From Actinoplanes palleronii (GTDB lineage: Bacteria > Actinomycetota > Actinomycetes > Mycobacteriales > Micromonosporaceae), in assembly GCF_016862315.1 (NCBI RefSeq), contig NZ_BOMS01000163.1, forward strand, positions 1 to 54,192: a stretch of 54,192 nucleotides of DNA, in the 5' to 3' direction. The position numbers and the translations under genes were made by a program. Positions 1 to 6,582 of the stretch are shown piece by piece (position 1 is the first letter of the stretch; the number at the start of each line of letters is the position of its first letter). The notes beneath the pieces are model-generated. The model was not told the origin of the DNA. It ran no database searches and was given only the letters and a program-made list of their open reading frames with translations.

Positions 1-87
1 AGTCCTGCTGCCGGTGAGCCTTTGCGGGATGAGACGGCGCTGTTGCAGGCCCAGTTGGCTGACCTGCAGGCTCAGCTCAGTGCCTGA
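1..87 (+). CDS. C-terminal end of an upstream gene (partial), coiled-coil tail
   Basis: Frame 1 is open from the window edge and stops at TGA 85-87, giving 28 residues. The tail is rich in Leu, Gln and Ala with a heptad-like spacing (ALLQAQLADLQAQLSA), which suggests a coiled coil. The next gene starts at GTG 80 inside this frame, an 8-bp overlap that points to translational coupling. The body of the protein lies outside the window, so no function can be assigned. Confidence 0.55.
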   Translation, partial: SPAAGEPLRDETALLQAQLADLQAQLSA

Positions 88-379
88 CGGTGGGCACCCG
101 TGGCTGTTGAGTAACTTCGATCGGTGGATCAGCTGGTGGGTGCAGGAATGTGAGCCGCCGCTGCGGATCAACATCACGGTCCGGGGGTGGGTGGTGTCGC
201 GGGCCGAGAATCCGTTTGAAGGTGCCCGGTTCGTTCCCGGTTTCGACGATCTGTTGTTCGCCGCGATCCCCGGCACGTTGGACGAGGCCGGGCAGGTCGT
301 GACCTGTACGTATCGGGTGATTCGTGCGGATTGGACGGTGTACTGCTCAATGATCGGCACCGCGTCATGGCCGGTGTAG
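80..379 (+). CDS. small hypothetical protein, 99 aa
   Basis: GTG 80 overlaps the stop of the upstream gene by 8 bp, and this coupling is why I chose it over the earlier ATG at 14, which would run through the upstream coding tail. The product is a compact soluble protein rich in aromatic residues (WISWWVQE near the N-terminus, then alternating hydrophobic stretches suggesting beta strands, and paired Cys near the C-terminus). I see no signal peptide or membrane helix and do not recognise the family. The coupling to a coiled-coil protein suggests a two-gene unit, but that is inference. Confidence 0.5.
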   Translation: MPDGGHPWLLSNFDRWISWWVQECEPPLRINITVRGWVVSRAENPFEGARFVPGFDDLLFAAIPGTLDEAGQVVTCTYRVIRADWTVYCSMIGTASWPV

Positions 380-686
380 GCACAAGCCCGGCGACGAAAT
401 CCCGGACCCGGCGACGAGGGTTGAGGGCGGGTGAAGCGCGCCTCGATCGTGTTCGTCAGGTCGCTGAACCGCTGCGACCAGGATGCAGGCGAGGCTGACG
501 GAGCCGTCGTGGATGTCCGCTCATCCGTGACCGCCACCAGGCGACCCACCTGGCCTTGCAATGCGGCGATGCTGCTCAACGGTCTCTGAGTCATTTGTGG
601 GGGGCGACGGCTATGCCCTGCGGGCGTAGCGTCGAAGGTCGGCGGCTGGGCCGCTTCCGCCCTGATAGCAAGCAGGGGAGCCCACG
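380..686 (+). other. intergenic region, no supported gene
   Basis: This stretch separates the first gene pair from the XRE regulator. The minus strand has a long open frame from ATG 594 running to the window edge, but it lies antisense to the better-supported gene at 80-379 and has no ribosome binding site, so I do not call it. An AGGGGAGC ribosome binding site for the next gene lies at about 675-682. Confidence 0.4.
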
Positions 687-1823
687 ATGAACGAGATCGG
701 TAGCCGGATCTACGAACTGCGCAGCGAGCGGATGCCCCGCCTGACGCAGCGCGAACTCTCCGACCGGGCAGGCGTGAGCATCGACGTGGTTCAGCGCCTG
801 GAGCAGGGCCGCAAGTCGTCCGCCCGGCTGCCGACCCTGACCGCCATCGCCACCGCTCTGGATGTCGATTTGGCCTACCTCGTCGGCAAACCCACTCACT
901 TGCAGAGCGTTCCTGCCGGTGGTGGCCTGCTCGCTCTGCGCCGCGCTCTGACGCCCGTGGTCGACGAGCAGGGCGATCCGGTGCCCGCCGACGAGTTGCG
1001 CGGCACTGTCGTCGACGCGTGGGACGCCTACTGGCGCGGCGACTACGACCTGCTCTCCACCGTGCTGCCGGGCGTCATCTCGGGTGCCCGCCGTGCCGGC
1101 ACCGGCGCCGTGTTCGCCGAGGCGGCGCAGATCGCGGCGGCGACCCTGGTCCACCTGGGACACGCGGATCTGTCCCTGGTGGCCGTCGACCAGGCTTTGA
1201 CCGTTGCGGAGGATCCGCTGCTGCGCGCCGCGGTGATCGGCACCCAGTCGTGGGTGCTGCTGAACCAGGCCCGGTCGGACGACGCGGTGGCGACCGCGGT
1301 GCGAGCGGCCGACGCGATGGAGCCGCGGCGCAAGGCGGCGCCGGAGGCGGTCAGCATGTGGGGCAATCTGCTGGTGACCGGGGCGACAGCGGCGGCCCGG
1401 GCCGGCGATGACGACGAGGCCCAGGACCTGTTGCGGGCGGCGCACGGTGCGGCGGTCCGGCTCGGGAAGGATCGCAACGACTACAACACCGCGTTCGGCG
1501 TGAGTCAGGTGGTGATGCAACGCGTCGACGTGGCGGTCGTCGCGGGTGACTACGCGCGGGCGCTCGACGTCGCCGCGGACATGCCGCGCCGCACGGGACT
1601 GCCGCTCGCGGCTCGCGCCCGGCACAAGGTTGACCTGGCGCACGCCCATGCGCGGCTGGGCCGGTCCCGGGACGCGGAACGGGTTCTGCTCGAGGTGGAG
1701 CGGACCGTGCCACAGTGGATGCGGTACCAGACGTTCCCGAGGTCGGTGGTCGGCGAACTGCTCTCGGCACGGCGACCGTCGCCCGGCGTGCGGGGCCTGG
1801 CTCGACGGCTCGGTGTCGGGTAG
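687..1823 (+). CDS. XRE-family transcriptional regulator with TPR-like C-terminal domain
   Basis: 378 aa. Residues about 3-65 form an XRE helix-turn-helix (LTQRELSDRAGVSIDVVQRLEQGRK is its recognition region), followed by a long alanine-rich helical region of TPR-like repeats to the C-terminus. Proteins of this architecture are common actinomycete cytoplasmic regulators whose helical domain is thought to sense a peptide or partner protein. ATG 687 is preceded by a good AGGGGAG site. A run of tiny genes follows on the same strand from 2031, the last of which is itself a putative DNA-binding protein. Whether they are its targets is inference. The family is clear; the regulon is not. Confidence 0.85.
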   Translation: MNEIGSRIYELRSERMPRLTQRELSDRAGVSIDVVQRLEQGRKSSARLPTLTAIATALDVDLAYLVGKPTHLQSVPAGGGLLALRRALTPVVDEQGDPVPADELRGTVVDAWDAYWRGDYDLLSTVLPGVISGARRAGTGAVFAEAAQIAAATLVHLGHADLSLVAVDQALTVAEDPLLRAAVIGTQSWVLLNQARSDDAVATAVRAADAMEPRRKAAPEAVSMWGNLLVTGATAAARAGDDDEAQDLLRAAHGAAVRLGKDRNDYNTAFGVSQVVMQRVDVAVVAGDYARALDVAADMPRRTGLPLAARARHKVDLAHAHARLGRSRDAERVLLEVERTVPQWMRYQTFPRSVVGELLSARRPSPGVRGLARRLGVG

Positions 1824-2030
1824 GACGTTTCGTCCCACGTACCCATGATCGGGTTTGCGAAATGGGACGTAGCGGCCGTTCCTGTTCAGCGATCGCTCGG
1901 CCACGATCGGATGCGAGCACGGCGCGGCCTTGTAGACGAGGCACTCGCCGCGACTCGGCGGCGGCGGGTACCGGGTGTCCAGCAGACCCCACCCGCCGTC
2001 GTCCTCGACCTCTGGGCTAAGGCGATCGGC

Positions 2031-2180
2031 ATGACCCACTACACGATCACGCACGGACCCCGGCGCCGTGTGCACCGGCCATGGCGGGTGGACTGCACGT
2101 GCGGTTTCGAGGTCTATCCCTGTGTCCCGGTCCGGCTGGGTGTCGTGATGCCGGCCGCGAGGACCAGGTGGTTCTGGTGA
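2031..2180 (+). CDS. small hypothetical protein, 49 aa
   Basis: ATG 2031 opens a 49-residue basic protein containing a CTCGF stretch and a second Cys a few residues later, which could be half of a zinc-binding site. The frame is open further upstream, but the sequence before 2031 has no start with a ribosome binding site and looks non-coding. Its TGA (2178-2180) overlaps the GTG start of the next ORF by 4 bp, the first link in a chain of overlapping small genes behind the XRE regulator. I do not recognise the family. Confidence 0.5.
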   Translation: MTHYTITHGPRRRVHRPWRVDCTCGFEVYPCVPVRLGVVMPAARTRWFW

Positions 2181-2401
2181 CCCGCCACGAGCCGATCTGG
2201 CCGTACGCGCTCTGCGCTGACTGCGGCCGCCGGTACCCCTGCGATGCCGGCCTCGAGGAACTGGTCGCCGCGAAGCTCTGGGACCTGTTCGACCAGGCGG
2301 CACGCGAGGCGCCTGCCGTGCCGTTCCTGGCCCTCTACCAGCAATGCATCCGTCGACCGCTCCGGACGGCGATGGCGTTGGCCGGGCCGGTGTCGCGATG
2401 A
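2177..2401 (+). CDS. small hypothetical protein, 74 aa, possible Cys-pair (zinc-ribbon-like)
   Basis: GTG 2177 overlaps the preceding stop (GTGA). The N-terminal half holds ALCADCGRRYPCD, a CxxC with a third Cys a few residues on, compatible with a small metal-binding knuckle. The C-terminal half is a hydrophobic and alanine-rich helix. No other domain is visible. The next ORF starts within its stop (ATGA at 2398-2401), so the gene sits in the middle of a translationally coupled string. Confidence 0.55.
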   Translation: MTRHEPIWPYALCADCGRRYPCDAGLEELVAAKLWDLFDQAAREAPAVPFLALYQQCIRRPLRTAMALAGPVSR

Positions 2402-2565
2402 TGCCGCGCGGCCGTGGCGAGATCCTGCACTTCGGTGCGGACCCGAGCGTGCAGTCCTCCGGCGATCGGATCCCGATCCTCCGCGTCGACATCGCGAGCA
2501 CGCTTGAGGGGGAGCGCTCCGTCGCCAGCCTGCAACGCCCGCCACAGTGGCAGGACTGCTCATGA
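2398..2565 (+). CDS. small hypothetical protein, 55 aa
   Basis: There are two candidate starts, ATG 2398 and ATG 2401; both overlap the upstream stop codon (ATGATG over TGA). The 55-residue product has no membrane segment, no Cys pair and no motif I recognise. The main support is position: both ends are locked to neighbours by 4-bp overlaps (the next gene begins at ATG 2562, on its stop). It could be a coupling frame with no function. Confidence 0.4.
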   Translation: MMPRGRGEILHFGADPSVQSSGDRIPILRVDIASTLEGERSVASLQRPPQWQDCS

Positions 2566-2783
2566 GCGATCACGAGATGCGGTCTGATATGTCCGGCAAG
2601 CCCCGGCTGGTGGGTGTCTTCGAGATCCGCCTGATTCTTGGCCTATCCCGCCAGCGCATCCACCAACTGGCCGATCGCCCGGACTTTCCGAAGCCATTTC
2701 AAGAGCTGGCCATGGGGCGCGTGTGGCTGGAGGAAGACATCGAGAACTGGTCCCTCGGGCAACAGCCATGGCGCCGGGCATGA
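2562..2783 (+). CDS. AlpA/excisionase-like small helix-turn-helix protein, 73 aa
   Basis: ATG 2562 overlaps the preceding stop (ATGA). The protein contains the winged-helix signature of the AlpA/MerR-like excisionase group: a 'VGVFEIRLILGLSRQRIHQL' helix-turn-helix, then a linker with DFPKP, then a short strand ending GRVWLEEDIENW. Family members are phage or ICE excision-controlling or transcription factors. Its stop overlaps the ATG of an IS30 transposase fragment at 2780. It may regulate or belong to a mobile element that has otherwise been lost here. Assignment as HTH is good; a role in excision is inference. Confidence 0.7.
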   Translation: MSDHEMRSDMSGKPRLVGVFEIRLILGLSRQRIHQLADRPDFPKPFQELAMGRVWLEEDIENWSLGQQPWRRA

Positions 2784-3000
2784 ACAACTCGGCAGCCTGC
2801 CGGGGAGTCGGGATCAACCGTCGCACCGGCATCCGCTGGCGATACGGCCGAACCGTCACCAGCGCGGACAACGAGTCCAGGAGCTACCCACCGCTCGCTG
2901 CGCCGAAGCGGGATGTCTCTGTCCGCTACCTCTCCGAGGACGAGCGCATCACCCTCGCCGACGCGGTCGAAGCCGCCCTGCGGGCGTTGCGGAATCACCC
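2780..3000 (+). pseudogene. IS30-family transposase, N-terminal fragment
   Basis: From ATG 2780 the frame encodes NNSAACRGVGINRRTGIRWR, then a basic linker and VRYLSEDERITLAD. This matches the N-terminal DNA-binding region of actinobacterial IS30 transposases, including the HTH and the 'LSxxER' helix that precedes the catalytic core. After about 2980 the sequence no longer looks like the family and the DDE catalytic domain is absent, so only about 70 residues remain. No terminal inverted repeat was found. The open frame continues to 3082 by chance. Confidence 0.7.
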
Positions 3001-3075
3001 GCGCCGTAGCAGTCCCGGCGCCCGACCCGGTCTAGGGTGGGTGCGTCGTCCGTCATGCATGCCGTGGAGTACCCA

Positions 3076-3603
3076 ATGTTGACCATGCGCCCAGCGGGTC
3101 CGGCCGACGAGGAGCCGATCGCGCAGATGATCCGCGCCCGATCTGTGTGGCTCCGAGAACGCGGAATGCCCGGCTGGGACGAAGCTGCCGACGCGCTCGC
3201 TGCGCAAGCCGCCCAGCCGGGATTCCCGGTCTGGGTACTGATCGACGCCGACCGAGTCATCGGCTGTACTTCGTTGTTCGAGGAGTCCCCGGCCTGGTTC
3301 TGGACCGAACAGGAACGGGCCGAACCGGCGGTGTTCATGGCGACCACCGTCACCGACCCGGCGCATGCTGGCCAGCAGATCGGCTGTCAGGTCGCCTGGT
3401 GGGTCCTCGACCATGCCGCCCGTACCGGCAAACAGTGGGTACGCCGTGGCACTACCGAATCCGGACTCGTCCGTTACTACCGCGATGTGCAGGGCTGGCA
3501 TGTGGTCCGGGAGAAGACCAGAGACGGCTTCACGGTCACCGGGCTGGCCCGCCGGGCCCAGCTGATGCCAAACCTGCACATCGCTCGCGAGATGCGGTCA
3601 TGA
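3076..3603 (+). CDS. GNAT-family N-acetyltransferase
   Basis: 175 aa from ATG 3076, which has GGAG 6 nt upstream; the frame is open from 3037 but the earlier ATGs lack a site. The protein opens with MRPAGPADEEPIAQM, the usual GNAT first strand and helix. It continues with WVLIDADRVIGC, then VFMATTVTDPAHAGQQIGCQ, which is the degenerate acetyl-CoA binding region (motif A, normally Q/RxxGxG/A), and ends with a RYYRDVQGWH motif B segment. It is predicted to transfer acetyl from acetyl-CoA to an amine; the substrate is unknown. A TAGGGT -10 box at 3033-3038 may be its promoter. Confidence 0.85.
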   Translation: MLTMRPAGPADEEPIAQMIRARSVWLRERGMPGWDEAADALAAQAAQPGFPVWVLIDADRVIGCTSLFEESPAWFWTEQERAEPAVFMATTVTDPAHAGQQIGCQVAWWVLDHAARTGKQWVRRGTTESGLVRYYRDVQGWHVVREKTRDGFTVTGLARRAQLMPNLHIAREMRS

Positions 3604-3624
3604 GTCCGAGACGGCGCCCGTTCC

Positions 3625-3772
3625 GGATCACCCCGCATGGGCGGGGAGCAGTTCGGTAGGGACACCGTGCTGGTCGTGTGCGTCGGGTCATCCCCGCATG
3701 CGCAGGGAGCAGACCACGACGGCGGCGAAGCGCGACAACTTCGAGGGACCACCCTGCATGCCCGGGGCGCAT
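3625..3772 (+). CRISPR. degenerate CRISPR relic, three type I-E-like repeats
   Basis: Three diverged copies of a 27-29-nt unit begin at 3625 (core ATCACCCCGCATGGGCGGGG), about 3685 (GTCATCCCCGCATGCGCAGGG) and 3745 (GACCACCCTGCATGCCCGGGG). Aligned on the shared GCATG they are spaced 61 and 60 nt, which is the repeat-plus-32-nt-spacer period of type I-E arrays, and the C-rich/G-rich arms form the usual hairpin. The intervening sequences share nothing. The repeats differ from each other at several positions and there are no cas genes nearby, so this is a decayed orphan array reading in the plus direction. Confidence 0.6.
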
Positions 3773-3881
3773 ACATGATCACGGCGACGCCGATCAGGCA
3801 GATCGCGGCGCCGATGAGGCCCCACCGACCATCATGCCCGGCAACCTACCCATTGGTGATCATCAGGCGGGGTTACCGGCG

Positions 3882-4148
3882 TCACCGCGCGCTGCACGCG
3901 CAACCGTCACCGGCGCATCCGGAGCGATGCCGGCGCCGCGACACCCACCACCAGGCGCCGGCCGCGGTCACCGCCAGCACAACAGCGATACCGGGCATCC
4001 AGGAACCGGCGACGGCCCACCCCGCACCGGACAACACCCCGGCGCCCAGTAACAACGGGATGACACAGCAGGCGGCGCAGGCGACTCCGGCCAGGCCCGT
4101 CAGCCCCGACGGCAGCAGACGGCGAGCGCGGTCAGCGAGGATCGGCAT
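3882..4148 (-). CDS. small MerT-like/heavy-metal associated membrane protein, 88 aa
   Basis: Start ATG 4148, which overlaps the 3' end of the MerR gene (stop at 4132) by 17 bp. Two membrane helices are visible: about 18-40 with the Cys pair VACAACCVIPLLL, and about 46-66 ending in WWW. The tail is basic and Cys-containing (RSGCAGDGCACS). A CC pair in the first helix followed by a C-terminal CxxxxCxC recalls mercury/metal transport proteins such as MerT/MerF, but the size and second helix do not match either exactly. It is the last gene of a MerR operon, so a role in metal uptake or sensing is likely. Confidence 0.65.
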   Translation of the reverse strand: MPILADRARRLLPSGLTGLAGVACAACCVIPLLLGAGVLSGAGWAVAGSWMPGIAVVLAVTAAGAWWWVSRRRHRSGCAGDGCACSAR

Positions 4149-4572
4149 CAGGTGCTCCCAGCGCGATGGTGGCGAACGGGATCGGGCAGCACTGCTGGCC
4201 GGCGCAGGCCACCAGATCGTCACAGCCGGCGGCAACAGCCGCACGCAACGTCGAGGCGATCACCTGCAGGTCGGCGATTTTCGCCTCCACCTCGACAAGC
4301 TTCGTCTTCGCCCGCTCCTGCAGGCCGGCGTCCGGACGCCCGTGCCGATGCCCGCCGGTGGCGAGCAAGTCGGCGACCTCGTCGAGCGTGAACCCGAGCC
4401 GCTGCGCCGCCTTGATCACTTTCAGCACGGTGACCGCCTCGGCCGGGTAGAGCCGGTGCCCGCCGAGGCTGCGGTCCGGCTCGGCCAGCAGCCCACGGCG
4501 TTCGTAGTACCGCAGGGTCTGCAGATTGACGCCGGCCGCATCGGCGACCTGGCTGCTACGCAGACCACTCAC
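4132..4572 (-). CDS. MerR-family metal-responsive transcriptional regulator
   Basis: 146 aa from GTG 4572, which overlaps the stop of the upstream gene by 4 bp. The N-terminal MerR winged helix is clear (SQVADAAGVNLQTLRYYERR, then GHRLYPAEAVTVLKVIKAAQRLGFTLDEV). A dimerising helix follows (about 85-115). The C-terminus carries AAGCDDLVACAGQQCCPI, so Cys residues sit where metal-sensing MerR proteins bind Hg or other thiophilic metals. The longer frame upstream of 4572 overlaps the neighbouring coding sequence and was not used. The gene is second in a three-gene operon driven by a MerR-type promoter at 4911-4942. Confidence 0.88.
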   Translation of the reverse strand: MSGLRSSQVADAAGVNLQTLRYYERRGLLAEPDRSLGGHRLYPAEAVTVLKVIKAAQRLGFTLDEVADLLATGGHRHGRPDAGLQERAKTKLVEVEAKIADLQVIASTLRAAVAAGCDDLVACAGQQCCPIPFATIALGAPDADPR

Positions 4573-4904
4573 GGCCGCATCCGGTCGGCAGCGCGCTGCT
4601 GCAACGCGTCCAAGACCTCGACGTACGCGTCCGGCACCTCGGCGTCGAGCCGCAACACCGCGTCGCTCGGCTCGAAGACGAAGGTGAAGAACGAGCAACA
4701 GCTACTCTCCTGCGCGGTCAGATCTCGAGCGGTCGCCTCACAGACCGGATCGAGGTCCCAACGCAGCGTCGTGGCCGACAGCCGATGCTGGCTCCGCAAC
4801 GTGGTGGCGAACAGGTCATCGAACTCGGCCAGCCGCAGCGGCCGCTCGACGGTAGGCAGGGTGCACGCCGCAGGCACCCACGCTTGCTCTCCAGTAGTGG
4901 TCAT
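4569..4904 (-). CDS. hypothetical protein with CC motif, first gene of MerR operon
   Basis: 111 aa from ATG 4904, six nucleotides after the -10 box, so the mRNA is probably leaderless. The protein is mainly helical and soluble, with a single-Cys segment (DLDPVCEATARDLTAQESSCCSFFTFVF is the core region, of which ESSCCSFFTF is the conserved-looking part). I have the impression of a family found beside MerR genes in actinomycetes, without assigned function. The vicinal Cys pair preceded by another Cys suggests thiophilic metal binding. It precedes MerR with a 4-bp overlap, so the two are made together. Confidence 0.7.
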   Translation of the reverse strand: MTTTGEQAWVPAACTLPTVERPLRLAEFDDLFATTLRSQHRLSATTLRWDLDPVCEATARDLTAQESSCCSFFTFVFEPSDAVLRLDAEVPDAYVEVLDALQQRAADRMRP

Positions 4905-4910
4905 GCCATG

Positions 4911-4942
4911 ACGGTAAGCCTGTACCCAGGTACCGGATGCAA
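4911..4942 (-). promoter_or_regulatory. MerR-type promoter and operator
   Basis: On the minus strand a -35 TTGCAT (4942-4937) and a -10 TACCGT (4916-4911) are separated by 20 bp, longer than the normal 17, as expected for promoters that MerR proteins untwist. The spacer contains the dyad CCGGTACC-TG-GGTACAGG. The start codon of the first gene (4904) lies 6 nt beyond the -10, giving a leaderless transcript. The operon would be autoregulated by the MerR protein it encodes. Confidence 0.75.
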
Positions 4943-5414
4943 CCCCAAACGCTCCGCCGATCCACGAACGCCTGCGGATCTCCGGGCAGGGCCCTGGAAT
5001 GGTGGCTCTCGAACTGGCAGACATGACTTTCGGCCCGAGCCGGGTGGCTCTGAAACCCGCCAATCTCTGGCTCTCTTGGCGGGACAGAACCTCAGCTTCG
5101 CTTATAAAACCAGGTCCTCAACGGTGACCGTGAGGCGGCAGTAGACCTGCGCGGTGCGAGGCTCTGCCGACCTCATGCGAACGATGGACCCATCCGGCAG
5201 GTAGACGCTGTCCCGGCGGCTGTGGACGACCGGAAGCTGAGGACTCGCCCGGCCCGTTCGACACCTACTGAGCCCGGAGGGCCGGGGCGCAGCGAGTACC
5301 GGGGGTTCGGCGCCGGCTGGCGCTCCGGCCGGGTCGCGCCGAGTCCTGAGATCGCAGATGAGCGACGGTGGGCAGCGCGGTTCGGTGGGCCCTGGGCCGG
5401 CATTCGCTCGCCGG
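4943..5414 (+). other. intergenic region, no supported gene
   Basis: The stretch lies upstream of the MerR operon and beyond the 3' end of the minus-strand gene at 5415. Open frames on both strands here are short, have no ribosome binding site and read as low-complexity Pro/Arg translations typical of non-coding high-GC DNA. The segment about 5095-5115 (TATAAAACC) is locally AT-rich. I see no repeat or RNA in it. Confidence 0.4.
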
Positions 5415-6113
5415 TCAGCGAGGCGGTTCCCAGAAGGAAGCGAGGACGAAGGCGGTGCAGAAGGGTGCGTTGACCGCGTACGGGGGGAGGAGCCGGTCCG
5501 CCTCCGCGACCAGCGCGATCAGCGCTCCGTAGATCGGCTGGAATTCTTCGATCTCCAGCAGATGCATGGCCGACCAGACCGCGGTGAAGCCATCCCCGTC
5601 GAGTTCGTCGACATCGCTGTATTCCCACCACCACTGGTTCAGCTTCCCGGCGACGTCGCTCTCGAAATACTCGGGATGGAAAACGCCCAACCGGGCGCCT
5701 CTGGCCAGCAGGCCGACGCCTACATCCATGATCGGTATCGGCGGCAGGTCGCCCATGTCGCCCATCGTCTGCTGCGCCAGCCGGGCCAGTGCGGCGTTGA
5801 TCGCCGCTTCGTCGGTCGTCGCCGTGGTCGCCACCTCGACTGCGGCTTGCCAGTGACCTCCCATGCCGACGACGGCGGCCGCCAGCGGTGGCCAGTGTTC
5901 CTCATCGACCAGCCATTTGTCGGCAGCAGCCAGCGAGTGGACCACCTGGGCCATCCCGGCGCGGTTCGTGGGCGGGTCATCCGGCATCGCCGTCGTCGGC
6001 CTGCCGACCGGTTCCGGTTCGTAGGGTCCCGGATCCTTGTGCCGGTTGTCCCCGGCGAGCTGTTCCAGCTCCCTCGCCCCCAACCGGGGCGGGAGTGGTG
6101 GTGGGTAGGTCAC
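5415..6113 (-). CDS. hypothetical acidic soluble protein, 232 aa
   Basis: GTG 6113 is chosen because AGAGGAG lies 6 nt upstream on the minus strand; the frame is open back to 6566 but that part is low-complexity and passes through a hexanucleotide repeat. The protein starts with a proline-rich segment (VTYPPPLPPRLGARELEQLA), then is helical, with HSLAAADKWLVDEEHWPPLAAAV and a Gly-Met-rich turn. The second half is rich in aromatic residues (LNQWWWEYSDVDELDG). No signal peptide or membrane segment is visible. I do not recognise the family. Confidence 0.65.
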   Translation of the reverse strand: MTYPPPLPPRLGARELEQLAGDNRHKDPGPYEPEPVGRPTTAMPDDPPTNRAGMAQVVHSLAAADKWLVDEEHWPPLAAAVVGMGGHWQAAVEVATTATTDEAAINAALARLAQQTMGDMGDLPPIPIMDVGVGLLARGARLGVFHPEYFESDVAGKLNQWWWEYSDVDELDGDGFTAVWSAMHLLEIEEFQPIYGALIALVAEADRLLPPYAVNAPFCTAFVLASFWEPPR

Positions 6114-6230
6114 GGCGACTCCTCTCGACGAGCTCAGGCGGCTGCGCGTCTCCCGAGCTGCTTCCGTGCGCGTGGCATTCGCCTCGGTAAGTACCTGCCG
6201 CGCGGTGTTGCTCGCCGGGAGTGCGGCAGT

Positions 6231-6278
<48 letters not shown>

Positions 6279-6582
6279 AGAACCTATTGATTCGCCGGAC
6301 AGTGGGCAATGCTTTTTGGTGTGCGGCCGGGATTGCGCGGCAACCGTCCGCGCGTATGTCCGGCGTGCCCCTCCGAACGCATCATCGGATCTTGTTCGAC
6401 CGGCTGTGCGTTGGCGGCGGTGCTCCGGTGGACGGCCTGACGTGCGACAAGTGGGGTGGTGCGATCTTCGGACGGAACAGGTGATCGAAAACCGACTTAC
6501 GATCTTGAATAGGAGAGAGGGGGTGATGGAAAGCTTCTGAAACAGGGCTGACGTATTGGCGATCATCTGTTTGTATGTGGCG

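Noticed and set aside
1..594. Long minus-strand open frame from ATG 594 to the window edge
   Set aside because: Antisense to the better-supported gene at 80-379, no ribosome binding site, and antisense frames stay open by chance at this GC content.
591..2573. 660-codon minus-strand frame opposite the XRE regulator
   Set aside because: Composition is Arg/Pro/Gly/His-rich and lies antisense to a recognised regulator and to the coupled small genes; a shadow frame.
3780..3881. Hydrophobic minus-strand stretch (GLIGAAICLIGVAVIMYA) before the metal operon's end
   Set aside because: No usable start codon and continues into the CRISPR relic; may be a remnant of a membrane gene but cannot be supported.
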